Program-made: the position numbers and the translations under genes | Assembly: GCF_900101855.1 (NCBI RefSeq) | Contig: NZ_FMVC01000002.1 | Span: 687,599-751,598, forward strand | DNA length: 64,000 nucleotides | Direction: 5' to 3' | From: Flavobacterium anhuiense | Lineage (GTDB): Bacteria > Bacteroidota > Bacteroidia > Flavobacteriales > Flavobacteriaceae | In this document: piece by piece, positions 1-9,574 of the stretch | How positions within the stretch are numbered: position 1 is the stretch's first letter | How the letters are laid out: the number at the start of each line of letters is the position of its first letter | The notes under the pieces: model-generated | Database searches by the model: none | What the model was told of the DNA's origin: nothing | Seen by the model: the letters and a program-made list of their open reading frames with translations, nothing else

Positions 1-818
1 GATTCCTGAATTACTTTATCAAATGAAAACAGAAACAAATCACTTGCATTAGCAATTTTACCGCCAATAATAATATGGTCTGCTGCAAATTTTTTAATCC
101 ACGGAATAACAACTTCGGCTAAATCCTCTCCCATTCTTTCAAATACCAAGATTGCTTGCTTATCTCCGTTTTTTGCTAGATTATAAAGTTCTAATCCATT
201 ATTAAGATCTTTATTGCTCAAAGATTTATAATGCGACAAAAGACCTCTAACTGAAACATAATCTTCTGCAATTCCATCCCTATAAGGCAGGTTGTATATT
301 TCTCCGTCAGTTGGAACAGAAGTTCCTGAGCTGATAGATGTTCCTTTATCAATAAAACAAGCTCCTAATCCTGTTCCTAATGTAACGGCCATTAATTTTT
401 TAGAAAGATTTTCTTGTTGTTTAAAAACTTCTCCTTTTCCAAAGCAAACCGCATCATTTTCAAAAAGAACTGGAAAATCTGAAGGAAAATCAAGAGTTTC
501 GAGAAGCAATTCTCTAATGTTCAATCCGTAAAAATGTTCGTATTTAGACTGATCTTTAATCCAGCAAATTCCGGTTTTATAATCAAATGGTCCAGGCATG
601 CAAATAGCAATTCCTGTAATGTCATTAATCTTAGAATTTTCAATTGAGGTGCTGATTACTTTTTTCCAAATGTTCATAACCTCGTGTACTGGCCTATTCG
701 AATCGAAGGATTCTTTACAGAGCGAAAAGTCAAGCACTTTCATCTCTGTTTTATTAATAACCGCAGCTGTAATATGCGTTCCTCCTATATCTAGCCCAAT
801 GGCGTGTGATGTATTCAT
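1..818 (-). CDS. ROK-family sugar kinase, 3' end cut by window edge
   Basis: Reading leftwards from an ATG at 816-818 gives about 272 residues that run off the left edge without a stop. The N-terminus carries the ATP-binding motif GLDIGGTHITAAVI; later come the catalytic segment FENDAVCFGKGE and the second phosphate motif TLGTGLGACFI. These are hallmarks of ROK (repressor/ORF/kinase) hexose kinases. There is no N-terminal helix-turn-helix, so this is a kinase rather than a ROK repressor. It lies just downstream of the mannosidase genes on the same strand and probably phosphorylates a hexose they release in the cytoplasm; the exact sugar cannot be read from sequence. Confidence 0.85.
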   Translation of the reverse strand, partial: MNTSHAIGLDIGGTHITAAVINKTEMKVLDFSLCKESFDSNRPVHEVMNIWKKVISTSIENSKINDITGIAICMPGPFDYKTGICWIKDQSKYEHFYGLNIRELLLETLDFPSDFPVLFENDAVCFGKGEVFKQQENLSKKLMAVTLGTGLGACFIDKGTSISSGTSVPTDGEIYNLPYRDGIAEDYVSVRGLLSHYKSLSNKDLNNGLELYNLAKNGDKQAILVFERMGEDLAEVVIPWIKKFAADHIIIGGKIANASDLFLFSFDKVIQE

Positions 819-840
819 TTTTAATTATTAAGCTTTAGTA

Positions 841-2304
841 CTAGATATTTTTATCTTTTAGAATTTGAGGAAAATGTATACTGGTATGTACAATCATTTC
901 GCCAAATAATGTATTCGCCCAAGCAAACCATTTACGGGTAAATTTATTGACATCGTCTTTATGGAAAGATTCGTGCATAAATCCAGTATCTGCATTGGTT
1001 TTAATCAAATTACTGATACAAGCTTTTATTTCATTTTCGTCTACACTCGTAATGGCTCTCAAAACAATACTCATAGGCCAAATGGTATCAACTCCTGTGT
1101 GCGGACCTCCGATACCTTCTCCTGCTTTTCCTTTATAGAAAAACGGATTATTTTCAGACAATACCACTTTTCTTGTGTTAAGATATAAAGGATCATTTGG
1201 AGCAATCGCACCTAAATATGGCAATGATAATAAAGAAGGTACATTAGCATCGTCCATCATATGGAAACTGCCGTAACCGTTTACTTCAAAAGCAATGATT
1301 TTTCCGAATTTTGGATGATTGATAATTCCATGTTCTTTTAATCCGTTTTGAACCTCATCTCTTAATTTTGTGGCTTTCGCTACTAAATCATTATCTTTTA
1401 AAGCTGGAAGAGAGAAAATTTCAATCAGATAGCCTAATATTTCAATAGCGAACATATTGCTCGGAATCAGGTAACCGAATAAAGTAGAATCGTCGCTTGG
1501 TCGGAAAGTCGAAACGATTAATCCGCAAGGTTTTACGGGATAACCATAACCGCCTAACGGAACTCCATCTGTCGCCCAAGCCGTCTGACGCTGAAAACTA
1601 TAAGGACCGCCCTTGCCATCCATTCGCTGCTGTTCTTTAAAAGTCTGCAGAATCAAAAGCATGGCTTCTTTCCATTTGGTATCAAATAAGCTGATGTCTC
1701 CCGTTTCTTTCCAATATCCGTGCGCTAATCGAACTGGATAACACAAACTGTCAATTTCCCATTTTCTTTCATGAATTCCGGGTTGCATCTTGGTAAGATC
1801 GTTTTTCCACTCACTTTCCTTAGTGAAATCTTTATAAAAAGCATTCGCATACGGATCCAGCAAAATACATTTCGCTTGACGATTAATTACTCCTTTTACC
1901 AATTCTGCCAATTTTGGATCTTCTTTTACAAACGGAATATAAGGCCAGATCTGAGCTGTACTGTCTCTAAGCCACATGGCATCAATATCACCCGTAATTA
2001 CATATGTATCTGGTTTTCCGTCAATAATTTCAAAATCTACTGTTGTATCTAATGTATTTGGAAAACAGTTTTCGAATATCCATGCCAATTCTGGATTGGC
2101 AATTTGTTTTTTAATGCGCACGATCGCAGCTTCAATCGCTTTACTTGTAAATTTTCTTTCAGCAACTGGAGGCCTTTTAGAAACAAAATCTTTTAGCGGC
2201 AACTGAAAGGCATCTGAATTAAATCCGAAAGCTTCTGTTTGAAGTGCTAATACTCCTGCGGAAAAAATGCCTGCGTTTTTTATAAATTTTCTACGTGACT
2301 GCAT
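841..2304 (-). CDS. GH125 exo-alpha-1,6-mannosidase
   Basis: The 487-residue protein matches the GH125 (DUF1237) pattern: a TGDIDAMWLRDSTAQIWPY segment near residue 105, KWEIDSLCYP near 180, and a conserved (alpha/alpha)6-barrel layout. GH125 enzymes are inverting exo-alpha-1,6-mannosidases acting on the alpha-1,6 backbone of mannans or N-glycans. The N-terminus begins with a twin-arginine-like stretch (SRRKFIKNAG) and a hydrophobic segment, so export to the periplasm is likely. It starts 6 bases after the upstream GH92 gene ends, which implies one transcript and a joint task: GH92 removes side chains and GH125 trims the exposed backbone. Confidence 0.9.
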   Translation of the reverse strand: MQSRRKFIKNAGIFSAGVLALQTEAFGFNSDAFQLPLKDFVSKRPPVAERKFTSKAIEAAIVRIKKQIANPELAWIFENCFPNTLDTTVDFEIIDGKPDTYVITGDIDAMWLRDSTAQIWPYIPFVKEDPKLAELVKGVINRQAKCILLDPYANAFYKDFTKESEWKNDLTKMQPGIHERKWEIDSLCYPVRLAHGYWKETGDISLFDTKWKEAMLLILQTFKEQQRMDGKGGPYSFQRQTAWATDGVPLGGYGYPVKPCGLIVSTFRPSDDSTLFGYLIPSNMFAIEILGYLIEIFSLPALKDNDLVAKATKLRDEVQNGLKEHGIINHPKFGKIIAFEVNGYGSFHMMDDANVPSLLSLPYLGAIAPNDPLYLNTRKVVLSENNPFFYKGKAGEGIGGPHTGVDTIWPMSIVLRAITSVDENEIKACISNLIKTNADTGFMHESFHKDDVNKFTRKWFAWANTLFGEMIVHTSIHFPQILKDKNI

Positions 2305-2310
2305 ATCTTT

Positions 2311-4596
2311 TTATTTTGAATTTGAATACGAATATGGGTAGGCTTCTTTTGTTGTACCTCTTTTTAAATTCGGAGAACTTGTCATATCAAAATTTAATTC
2401 GCCTCCTTTTAATACATCAAAATGGTTGATGTAATTTTTAGAATGAGAAGCATTATCCCATTTCAATTCGTTTACATATTTGTTGGTTTCTGAATTATTC
2501 GGTGCATTGATAATAAGCTGTTTTCCGTTTTCTAACTGTAACGTTGTTTTCTTAAACAAAGGCGCTCCCAAAACATATTCGTCTGTCGCTGGACAAACTG
2601 GATAAAATCCCATGGCTGAGAAAATATACCATGCAGAAGTTTGTCCGTTATCTTCGTCTCCGCAATAACCATCTGGAGTTGGTTTGTACAAACGGTTCAT
2701 CACTTCTCTTGACCAATATTGCGTTTTCCAAGGTTCTCCTGCATAATTATATAAATAAATCATGTGCTGAATTGGCTGATTTCCGTGAGCGTATTGTCCC
2801 ATGTTCATAATCTGCATTTCACGGATTTCATGAATAACAGCTCCATAATAACTGTCATCAAAAACTGGAGGCATTGTAAATACATCGTCCAATTTTGCAG
2901 TGAAATTCTTTTCTCCTCCCATTAAATCAATTAAACCTTGAATGTCGTGAAAAACGCTCCAGCTGTAATGCCAGCTGTTACCTTCTGTAAAAGCGTCTCC
3001 CCATTTGAACGGATTAAAATTGGCCGGAAAACTGCCGTCTTTATTTCGTCCGCTCATTAATCCAACAGAAGGATTATAGAGATTTTTATAATTCATCATT
3101 CGCTTTTCAAGCAAATTGATTTCTTTTTTAGGACGATCTAAAGCTTTTGCCAATTTCCAGATTGCAAAATCATCATAAGCATATTCTAATGTTCTCGCTG
3201 CGTTTTCATTTATTCTGACGTCATAAGGAATGTATCCTAAAGTGTTGTAGTACTTAACTCCTTTCCTTCCTACAGCATCCATTGGTCCTTCATTATTGGC
3301 TCCGTGCTGTAAAGCTTCGTACAAAGTATTGATATCATAACCGCGCAATCCTTTCATATAAGCATCAGAAACTACAGAAGCAGAATTATTTCCAACCATG
3401 ACATTTCTAAAACCTGGACTTGACCATTCTGGCAGAAATCCGCCCTCTTTATAATCGTTTATTAATCCTTCTTGCATTTCTTTATTTATCGAAGGATAAA
3501 CCAGATTTAATAAGGGATACAAGGCACGGAAAGTATCCCAAAATCCAGTTCCTGCATACATATAACCTGGTAGAACTTTTCCATTATATGGGCTGTAATG
3601 TACTATATCGCCGTCTTTATTGATTTCATATTGTTTTTGAGGAAAACAAACTGTACGGTACAAACAAGAATAAAAGGTTTTTAATTGATCTTCATTCGTA
3701 TCTTCTACGGCAATTTTTCCTAAAACTTTATTCCATTCTGTTTTAGATTGCGAAACCGTTTCTTCGAATGAAGCATTTCCTAATTCATTTTTTAAGTTTA
3801 ATTCAGCTTGTTCAAAACTTATAAAAGATGATGCTATTTTTACATTTACTTTTTCACCTTTCTTAGTTTTAAAACCGACTACAGCGCCAGCATGTCCAGC
3901 CGTTAATTCTAATTTTCCTTTTTCTATAGTTTTGTCGTTAAAAGTAGAATTTGCTGTAAATGGCTTATCAAAATAGAGTACAAAATAGTTTTTGAAATTA
4001 TCTGGAACACCACCACTATTGCGGGTTGTGTATCCTATAATTTTATTTTCTGATGGGATAATTTTAATGTATGATCCTTTATTAAAAGCATCAACGACAA
4101 CATAAGAGTGTTCGTTTTCTGGAAATGTGATTTGAAAATGTGCAGCTCTTTCTGTTGTTGTAATTTCAGTCGTAACATCATGATCTGCCAGATAAACGCT
4201 GTAATAATAGGGTTTTGAAACTTCTGCTTTATGACTGAACCAACTCGCACGTTCGTCTTCAGCGAAAACCAATTTCCCCGTAACAGGCATAATCGAAAAC
4301 TGACCGTAATCATTCATCCAAGGAGATGGCTGATGAGTTTGTTTAAATCCTCTGATTTTTTCTGCCGTATAGGTATAAGCCCATCCATCGCCCATTTTTC
4401 CCGTTTGAGGTGTCCAGAAATTCATTCCCCAAGGTCTGCAGATGGCGGGATAGGTATTTCCGTTTGAAAGATTATGCAAAGACTGCGTCCCCATTAACGG
4501 GTTTACATATTCTACAGGATCTAAAGATTTTACCTGCGCATTTAAAAAAAGACAGGACTGTACTATTCCTAAAAAAATTAAACTTTTTATTTTCAT
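2311..4596 (-). CDS. GH92 family enzyme with Gln at the general-acid position
   Basis: This 761-residue secreted protein has a signal peptide (residues 1-20) and a full GH92 layout: N-terminal beta-sandwich (about 25-290) and C-terminal (alpha/alpha)6 barrel. GH92 enzymes are calcium-dependent inverting exo-alpha-mannosidases. The conserved barrel motif normally read as HGNEPxHH is HGNQPIQH here (Gln607, codon CAG at 2776-2778), while the base-bearing stretch GDEDNGQTSAW is intact. Loss of only the acid Glu is what I recall for the Cellulosimicrobium mannose-1-phospho-6-mannose hydrolase, whose phosphate leaving group needs no protonation. I therefore infer phosphomannan uncapping; a weakened or altered alpha-mannosidase is the alternative. 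Confidence 0.88.
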   Translation of the reverse strand: MKIKSLIFLGIVQSCLFLNAQVKSLDPVEYVNPLMGTQSLHNLSNGNTYPAICRPWGMNFWTPQTGKMGDGWAYTYTAEKIRGFKQTHQPSPWMNDYGQFSIMPVTGKLVFAEDERASWFSHKAEVSKPYYYSVYLADHDVTTEITTTERAAHFQITFPENEHSYVVVDAFNKGSYIKIIPSENKIIGYTTRNSGGVPDNFKNYFVLYFDKPFTANSTFNDKTIEKGKLELTAGHAGAVVGFKTKKGEKVNVKIASSFISFEQAELNLKNELGNASFEETVSQSKTEWNKVLGKIAVEDTNEDQLKTFYSCLYRTVCFPQKQYEINKDGDIVHYSPYNGKVLPGYMYAGTGFWDTFRALYPLLNLVYPSINKEMQEGLINDYKEGGFLPEWSSPGFRNVMVGNNSASVVSDAYMKGLRGYDINTLYEALQHGANNEGPMDAVGRKGVKYYNTLGYIPYDVRINENAARTLEYAYDDFAIWKLAKALDRPKKEINLLEKRMMNYKNLYNPSVGLMSGRNKDGSFPANFNPFKWGDAFTEGNSWHYSWSVFHDIQGLIDLMGGEKNFTAKLDDVFTMPPVFDDSYYGAVIHEIREMQIMNMGQYAHGNQPIQHMIYLYNYAGEPWKTQYWSREVMNRLYKPTPDGYCGDEDNGQTSAWYIFSAMGFYPVCPATDEYVLGAPLFKKTTLQLENGKQLIINAPNNSETNKYVNELKWDNASHSKNYINHFDVLKGGELNFDMTSSPNLKRGTTKEAYPYSYSNSK

Positions 4597-4611
4597 ATTC
4601 TGTGTTGCTAT

Positions 4612-4763
4612 CCTAACAGGTTTAAAAACTTGTTAGGTATTTATTTTTTTATAAAATGCCAATTTTTATTATCCAAACTTTGTCAAAGTTTTAAACTTTG
4701 ACAAAGCGACCATAAATCTTAAACTTAAATCATGCCTAACAGTTTTCAAAAACTTGTTACGAA
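4612..4763. repeat. Cluster of intergenic inverted repeats
   Basis: The spacer between the two GH92 genes holds three palindromic units. One at 4612-4637 has CCTAACA and TGTTAGG arms. One at 4678-4706 is a near-perfect palindrome built from CTTTGTCAAAG and its complement. A third degenerate copy of the first lies near 4735-4760. They resemble the short dispersed palindromes scattered through Flavobacterium spacers and could also stabilise or end transcripts. The flanking short A/T-rich phrases based on AATCTTAA recur several times. Confidence 0.55.
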
Positions 4764-4792
4764 ATCTAAAATCAGAACTCTTAAATCTTAAA

Positions 4793-7054
4793 TTATTGAG
4801 GTCTATCTTCTTTCTTCACTCCAAATGTTGCTGACGGTTTGCTTCCCATATACAATTTAAGTTCACCGCCTTTTACAATCATATCATGTGTGATGTATGA
4901 TTTTGTGTACGGCTTCCCATTATATTCTACTTTTTGGATATAAATATTTGAAGCACTGTTATTAATTGCACTTATTGTAAATGAAATGCCTTTTTTGTGA
5001 TGGATAACGGCTGAATTTACCAATGGACTTCCTAAAACATAAATTCCGTTTGCTGGATTAACTGAATAGAATCCCATAGAAGACAAAACATACCAAGCCG
5101 ACATTTGTCCTAAATCTTCGTTACCGCATAATCCGTCTGGTTTTGTTGAATAGAATTTCTCATCGATTTCTCGAATTATTTTTGCTGTTTTCCAAGGCTG
5201 CCCTGCATACGCATACAAATACGGAATATGATGATTTGGCTCATTTCCGTGCGCGTATTGGCCTATTAAACCGCTGATATCTGGCGAAACATCCTCTCCT
5301 TCTACTTTATCTGTCAGAAGAAAAAGTGAGTCCAGTTTTGCGATAAATTTCTCTTCGCTTCCAAATAAATCGATCAAACCGTATGGATCTTGAGGAACCA
5401 GCCAAGTGTATTGCCACGCATTTCCTTCTACATAATCGTCTTTACGGTGTGCAGACGAAAGCGGATTAAATGGTGTTCTCCAATTTCCATTTGTCAATTT
5501 ACCACGCATAAAAGTAGTTTCTTTGTCAAAATACTCTTTGTATAAATTGGCTCTTTTGGTGAAATAATTATAATCTTCTGTTTTGTTTAAAGCTTTTGCC
5601 ATTAAAGCGATGCAATAATCATCAATAGCATATTCTAAAGCGTTTCCAACAGACTCTAAAAGTTTATCGGCAGGAATATATTCCAATTTCTGAACGTAAT
5701 CCATTCCGTCACGGGTTTGCATTGCCGTTTTTTTAATCGCTTCATATGCCAAATTGATATCATAATCACGATATCCTTTTAAATACGCATCAACAATAAC
5801 CGCTATTGAATGGTTTCCATTCATGGTATTGGTTTCATTGCCCATTAAATGCCAAACAGGCAATCTTCCTTGCTGCTGATAAATCGCTAAAAACGATTTT
5901 ACAATATCATTGATTTTTTCTGGCTGTGTAATGGTGTATAACGGATGCAGTCCGCGGTACGTATCCCAAAGTGAAAAAGTAGTGTAATTGGTAAAATTGG
6001 CTTTTTCGTAAACCTTTTTATCTGTTCCTAAGTAATCTCCATTCGCATCATTAAAAATAGAAGGTGCAAACATGGTATGATACAACGAAGTATAGAAAAC
6101 TTTCATTGTTTTTTCGTCTGCTTTTATCTGAACTTTATTTAGCTCTTTGTTCCATTTTGAATCTGCCAATTTTACGATCGCTTCAAAATCCCAATTCGGA
6201 ATTTCTGCTTTTATATTGGCAGATGCATTTTCTGTGCTAACTGGAGAAATTCCGACTTTTACCAGAATCTGTTTGCTTTTTAAGTTTTTAAAATCTAAAA
6301 CCGCTTTTATTTTCAGGCCTTCGCCTTCTGTTCCCTTTACTGTAGCTGTACTATCATAAACCATAATATTTGTAATCGGCTCAGAGAATTCCATTGCAAA
6401 ATAAATGCGCTGATCGGCAGCCCATCCTGCAGAATAACGATACCCTTCAATTTTGGTTTCGCTAATTTTTTTAATGAAAGTTTTTACGGGTCTGTCCCAG
6501 CCGATTCCGTCAGCAAGATCAATTAAAATGTGTGAATCGTTTGGGTTCTCAAAAGTATATTTATGAAAACCAACTCTTTCACTTGCCGTTAATTCAGCTT
6601 TAATTTTATATTTATCCAATAAAACGCTGTAATATCCTGGTTTTACCACTTCGTTTTTATGAGAGAAATACGAACCGTAACCGTTTACCATATCTTCTTT
6701 TGTTCCTTTGGTCAAACCAACTTTTCCGCTTATAGGCAAAACGAGAATATCATTTAAATCCCCAATTCCGGTTCCGCTTAAATGCGTGTGCGTGAAACCT
6801 AAAATCGTATTACTGGCATAATTGTAACCGCTGCACCAATCCCAACCTTCAAAAATATTTACCGGTCCCAACTGTACGGCTCCAAAAGGAACATTTGCGC
6901 CTACAAATACGTGACCATGCCCCGCCGAACCAATTAGCGGATCTACATATTGTGTATAATTTACATCTGCTTGTTTTGCCTTTTTTTGCTGTGAAATTAT
7001 CGGATTGGCAAAAAGTAGACTTAAAGCCAAAAAACCGCTAAATACTATTCTCAT
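4793..7054 (-). CDS. GH92 alpha-mannosidase, canonical active site
   Basis: This 753-residue exported GH92 enzyme has a signal peptide ending near residue 22 and the motif DPLIGSAGHGHVFVGANVPFG at the start of the beta-sandwich. The substrate-site stretch DWCSGYNYA follows. In the barrel the general-acid motif HGNEPNHH is intact and GNEDLGQMSAWY carries the base. It should therefore be an active exo-alpha-mannosidase, probably alpha-1,2 or alpha-1,3, removing side chains before GH125 acts. It is about the family's normal length. It is encoded in line with the other mannosidases, but a 196-base repeat-filled gap separates it from the next GH92 gene, so some uncoupling of expression is possible. 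Confidence 0.93.
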   Translation of the reverse strand: MRIVFSGFLALSLLFANPIISQQKKAKQADVNYTQYVDPLIGSAGHGHVFVGANVPFGAVQLGPVNIFEGWDWCSGYNYASNTILGFTHTHLSGTGIGDLNDILVLPISGKVGLTKGTKEDMVNGYGSYFSHKNEVVKPGYYSVLLDKYKIKAELTASERVGFHKYTFENPNDSHILIDLADGIGWDRPVKTFIKKISETKIEGYRYSAGWAADQRIYFAMEFSEPITNIMVYDSTATVKGTEGEGLKIKAVLDFKNLKSKQILVKVGISPVSTENASANIKAEIPNWDFEAIVKLADSKWNKELNKVQIKADEKTMKVFYTSLYHTMFAPSIFNDANGDYLGTDKKVYEKANFTNYTTFSLWDTYRGLHPLYTITQPEKINDIVKSFLAIYQQQGRLPVWHLMGNETNTMNGNHSIAVIVDAYLKGYRDYDINLAYEAIKKTAMQTRDGMDYVQKLEYIPADKLLESVGNALEYAIDDYCIALMAKALNKTEDYNYFTKRANLYKEYFDKETTFMRGKLTNGNWRTPFNPLSSAHRKDDYVEGNAWQYTWLVPQDPYGLIDLFGSEEKFIAKLDSLFLLTDKVEGEDVSPDISGLIGQYAHGNEPNHHIPYLYAYAGQPWKTAKIIREIDEKFYSTKPDGLCGNEDLGQMSAWYVLSSMGFYSVNPANGIYVLGSPLVNSAVIHHKKGISFTISAINNSASNIYIQKVEYNGKPYTKSYITHDMIVKGGELKLYMGSKPSATFGVKKEDRPQ

Positions 7055-7081
7055 ATATTTTAATTTTTAAATTCTGTGGGT

Positions 7082-7160
7082 GAGACGCACTGAAGTGCGT
7101 CTCTACGAAAGACCTTTGCCGATTTGCAACTTAGAACCTCAGCACCTTAGAACCTTAGTA
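7082..7160. repeat. Dispersed palindrome plus CTTAGAACC micro-repeats
   Basis: GAGACGCAC at 7082-7090 and its exact complement GTGCGTCTC at 7095-7103 flank a 4-base loop. This is followed by short tandem-like phrases (CTTAGAACCT variants) up to the end of the GH2 gene. A degenerate relative of the palindrome (GATGCACTGCAGTGCGTA) occurs at about 56,056-56,080, which supports a dispersed family rather than a local operator. It may act as a hairpin between the GH2 and GH92 messages. Confidence 0.6.
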
Positions 7161-9143
7161 CCTTTCCAAAACCTCATACAAGGAATAAATCTTAATCTCT
7201 GGCTTCGCTATTTTACCTTCAAACGAAATTGTTTTTTCTTCTCCCGCTTTTAGATCAAAATAATTATTGCTCCATTTTTCATTATACCCTTTCATCGAAA
7301 TGCAAACATATTTTGCCCTTTTCTGAGCTTTTACAACTACGTTATTTCCTTTTATTTTCCAGCTGATTTTTGGGTCTTCTAATGCCAAATCTTTCGGATG
7401 TGTAAAATCGGTTTCTGGTTTTATGTCGTCTCTATAAGCTTCTTTTATGGCATACCAAGCAGCTTTTGGCTGTCGATTATTGTAATCTGTAATGCTCCAA
7501 CTTGCAACAGGCCAACAGTCATTTAACTGCCAAATTAAAGTTCCCATATTATAAGGCGCTTTAGCACGATGTATGCCAACAATATTTTTTATGGAATAAT
7601 AATGCAGACACTGGCTCAAATAGGCATAATCTTCCAAATTCATCTTTTTTATTTTAGATTCATCGATAAAATATTTGGCGAGATAGGAATCTAATTTTTC
7701 AAAACCTTTGCCTGCTTTTAAATGTACTTTTAGTATATCTGAATATAATTGTCGGTCTTCTGACGAAGTGAAACTTTCAATTGAATTATAATTTGGCAAA
7801 GACAGCATTCCGTATTCGCTCACAAAACGTCCTGTTTTTTTCTGAACGGCTTCAATATCTTCTAATCCCCACCAAATTCCCCAATAGTGGCTGTCTCCTT
7901 CGGTCACGCTTTTTGCTTTTGACCAATGATATAATGGTGAAGAGCTTAAATACGGACGTTTTCCATCGACTTCTTTTACCCATTTTGGGATACTGTCATG
8001 AAATAAACGCGTATAATCTTTCCACAAACGGATTGAATCTTGTTTTGAAATTTTAAAACTTTTCATCCAGCCCCAATTCTTAAAAGCTTCGTCTGATTCA
8101 TTATTTCCGCACCATAAAACAATGCTTGGATGATGGCGCAATCTCTTTACCTGATATTGGACTTCTTTTTTTACATTATCAAAAAAAGCGTCGTCTCCAG
8201 GAATCATTGTACCTGCGAACATAAAATCCTGCCAAACATTTATACCGTATTTATCGCATAAATCGTAGAAATAATCATCTTCATAAATACCACCGCCCCA
8301 AACGCGAAGCATATTCATATTGGCTTCTTTGGCAGATAAAACTATTTTCTCGTATTCTTTTTTGGTCACTCTCGAAAGAAAAGCATCTGACGGAATATAA
8401 TTGGCTCCTTTCATGTAAACTGGTTTTCCGTCAATCTTAAAATAAAAAGAGCGGCCAAGACTGTCTTTGTCTTGTATCAATTCGATTTTTCGATTTAAAA
8501 CATACGGTTTCTCAGGCTCTTTTTCATCATAAGCTTCAAATCTTGGCGTTTTCCATATTCCGCAAGTGGTGAATTTTGGTCCCCAATCCCAGCCAAAATG
8601 GTATTGCGCTTTGCGAACATAGGCGCGTGGATTGTCTGGAATTATAAATGGATAATCTTTTTTAGCCAATGAATCGACTACATTTTGTGCTGATTGAAAT
8701 ACGATTCGCAAATCATTATTTCCCGATTTCAAGACTTTTTTAACGTCAACACGCCATTGACGAAACATATTATCAGCTTTTAAAACCAGCTTATCGTTTA
8801 CATAAACTGATGCATAAGTATCTAATCCGTCAAAAACTAATTCTGTATTTTTCTTTTTCAGCATATTTGCCGAAACCTGAAAAGCAGTTTTATATTCCCA
8901 GTTTTTGCGTTCGATCCATTGCAGTTTTTTTTCATTATCTCTGTAAAATGGATCTGGAATTAATTTGCTGTTTAGCAAATCGGTATGAATTTCTCCTGGT
9001 ACAGTAGCCGAATACCATTTTTGTGTTTTTTCTTCACGATACTTCCAATTGTTTTTTAAATCAATTTTCTGCGAAAAGGAAATTGACGTAAAACCAGCCA
9101 GAAATAAGGACATTATCCAATGAAGTTGTTTTTGATAATTCAT
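7155..9143 (-). CDS. GH2 beta-mannosidase, apparently lacking two accessory domains
   Basis: The 662-residue exported protein has a signal peptide (1-24) and a sugar-binding jelly-roll (about 26-204, with the typical FGWDWGPKF and GIWKTPRFEAYD motifs). The TIM barrel holds acid/base Glu349 in WCGNNES and nucleophile Glu443 in FVSEYGM. Such motifs are those of beta-mannosidase, which would cleave the core Man-beta-GlcNAc or beta-mannosides. Classical Bacteroidota enzymes are about 820-865 residues. Here only about 14 residues link jelly-roll to barrel, where an Ig-like domain of about 110 residues is usual, and the barrel (ending near 566) runs almost straight into the last beta-domain. Activity remains plausible because both catalytic residues are kept. 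Confidence 0.88.
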   Translation of the reverse strand: MNYQKQLHWIMSLFLAGFTSISFSQKIDLKNNWKYREEKTQKWYSATVPGEIHTDLLNSKLIPDPFYRDNEKKLQWIERKNWEYKTAFQVSANMLKKKNTELVFDGLDTYASVYVNDKLVLKADNMFRQWRVDVKKVLKSGNNDLRIVFQSAQNVVDSLAKKDYPFIIPDNPRAYVRKAQYHFGWDWGPKFTTCGIWKTPRFEAYDEKEPEKPYVLNRKIELIQDKDSLGRSFYFKIDGKPVYMKGANYIPSDAFLSRVTKKEYEKIVLSAKEANMNMLRVWGGGIYEDDYFYDLCDKYGINVWQDFMFAGTMIPGDDAFFDNVKKEVQYQVKRLRHHPSIVLWCGNNESDEAFKNWGWMKSFKISKQDSIRLWKDYTRLFHDSIPKWVKEVDGKRPYLSSSPLYHWSKAKSVTEGDSHYWGIWWGLEDIEAVQKKTGRFVSEYGMLSLPNYNSIESFTSSEDRQLYSDILKVHLKAGKGFEKLDSYLAKYFIDESKIKKMNLEDYAYLSQCLHYYSIKNIVGIHRAKAPYNMGTLIWQLNDCWPVASWSITDYNNRQPKAAWYAIKEAYRDDIKPETDFTHPKDLALEDPKISWKIKGNNVVVKAQKRAKYVCISMKGYNEKWSNNYFDLKAGEEKTISFEGKIAKPEIKIYSLYEVLERY

Positions 9144-9574
9144 TTACAGAGTACTATTTTAATACCTTCTAAAATTACTAAAAAAGGTAAGTAATTTGGC
9201 AGTTTTAGAGAAGGAAAGACTGACCGCACTATTCCTTCTCTTGAAAATTTATTCTTTGTTAGTAACTCTAAAATACAACTAGAAATATTTTCTTTTCCAC
9301 TGCCTTATGTTTTATTTTATTTTGATGTGGGTTGTTTTTAAATTCAAATAATTGAAATAAACTTTAAGTATACTATTTTGAAATTTTTAAAATCCAGAAA
9401 ATAAAATCCATCTTTTTCAGCAGAATCCTATTGTTTGCTGCGAAAAAAAAGCATTTAAATCTGTACCATAATTTTTCAATTTCTTACTATCAGATCAATC
9501 AATTAAACGATTTTAAAAATAAGCCGGGTATGCTCAGTACCCGACTTATCTTAACTAACCAACCAATTTAAAAA
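9144..9574. other. Spacer with SusD terminator and a hairpin leader
   Basis: This 431-base gene-free stretch holds a strong minus-strand terminator for the SusD gene: arms 9519-9530 and 9538-9549 around a 7-base loop, followed on that strand by TTTTTAAAA. Nearer the GH2 gene, GAGAAGGAA (9208-9216) and TTCCTTCTC (9232-9240) form a 9-bp hairpin that would lie in the GH2 leader. I found no clear TAnnTTTG promoter. The layout suggests the enzyme genes may be partly uncoupled from susCD transcription. Confidence 0.6.
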
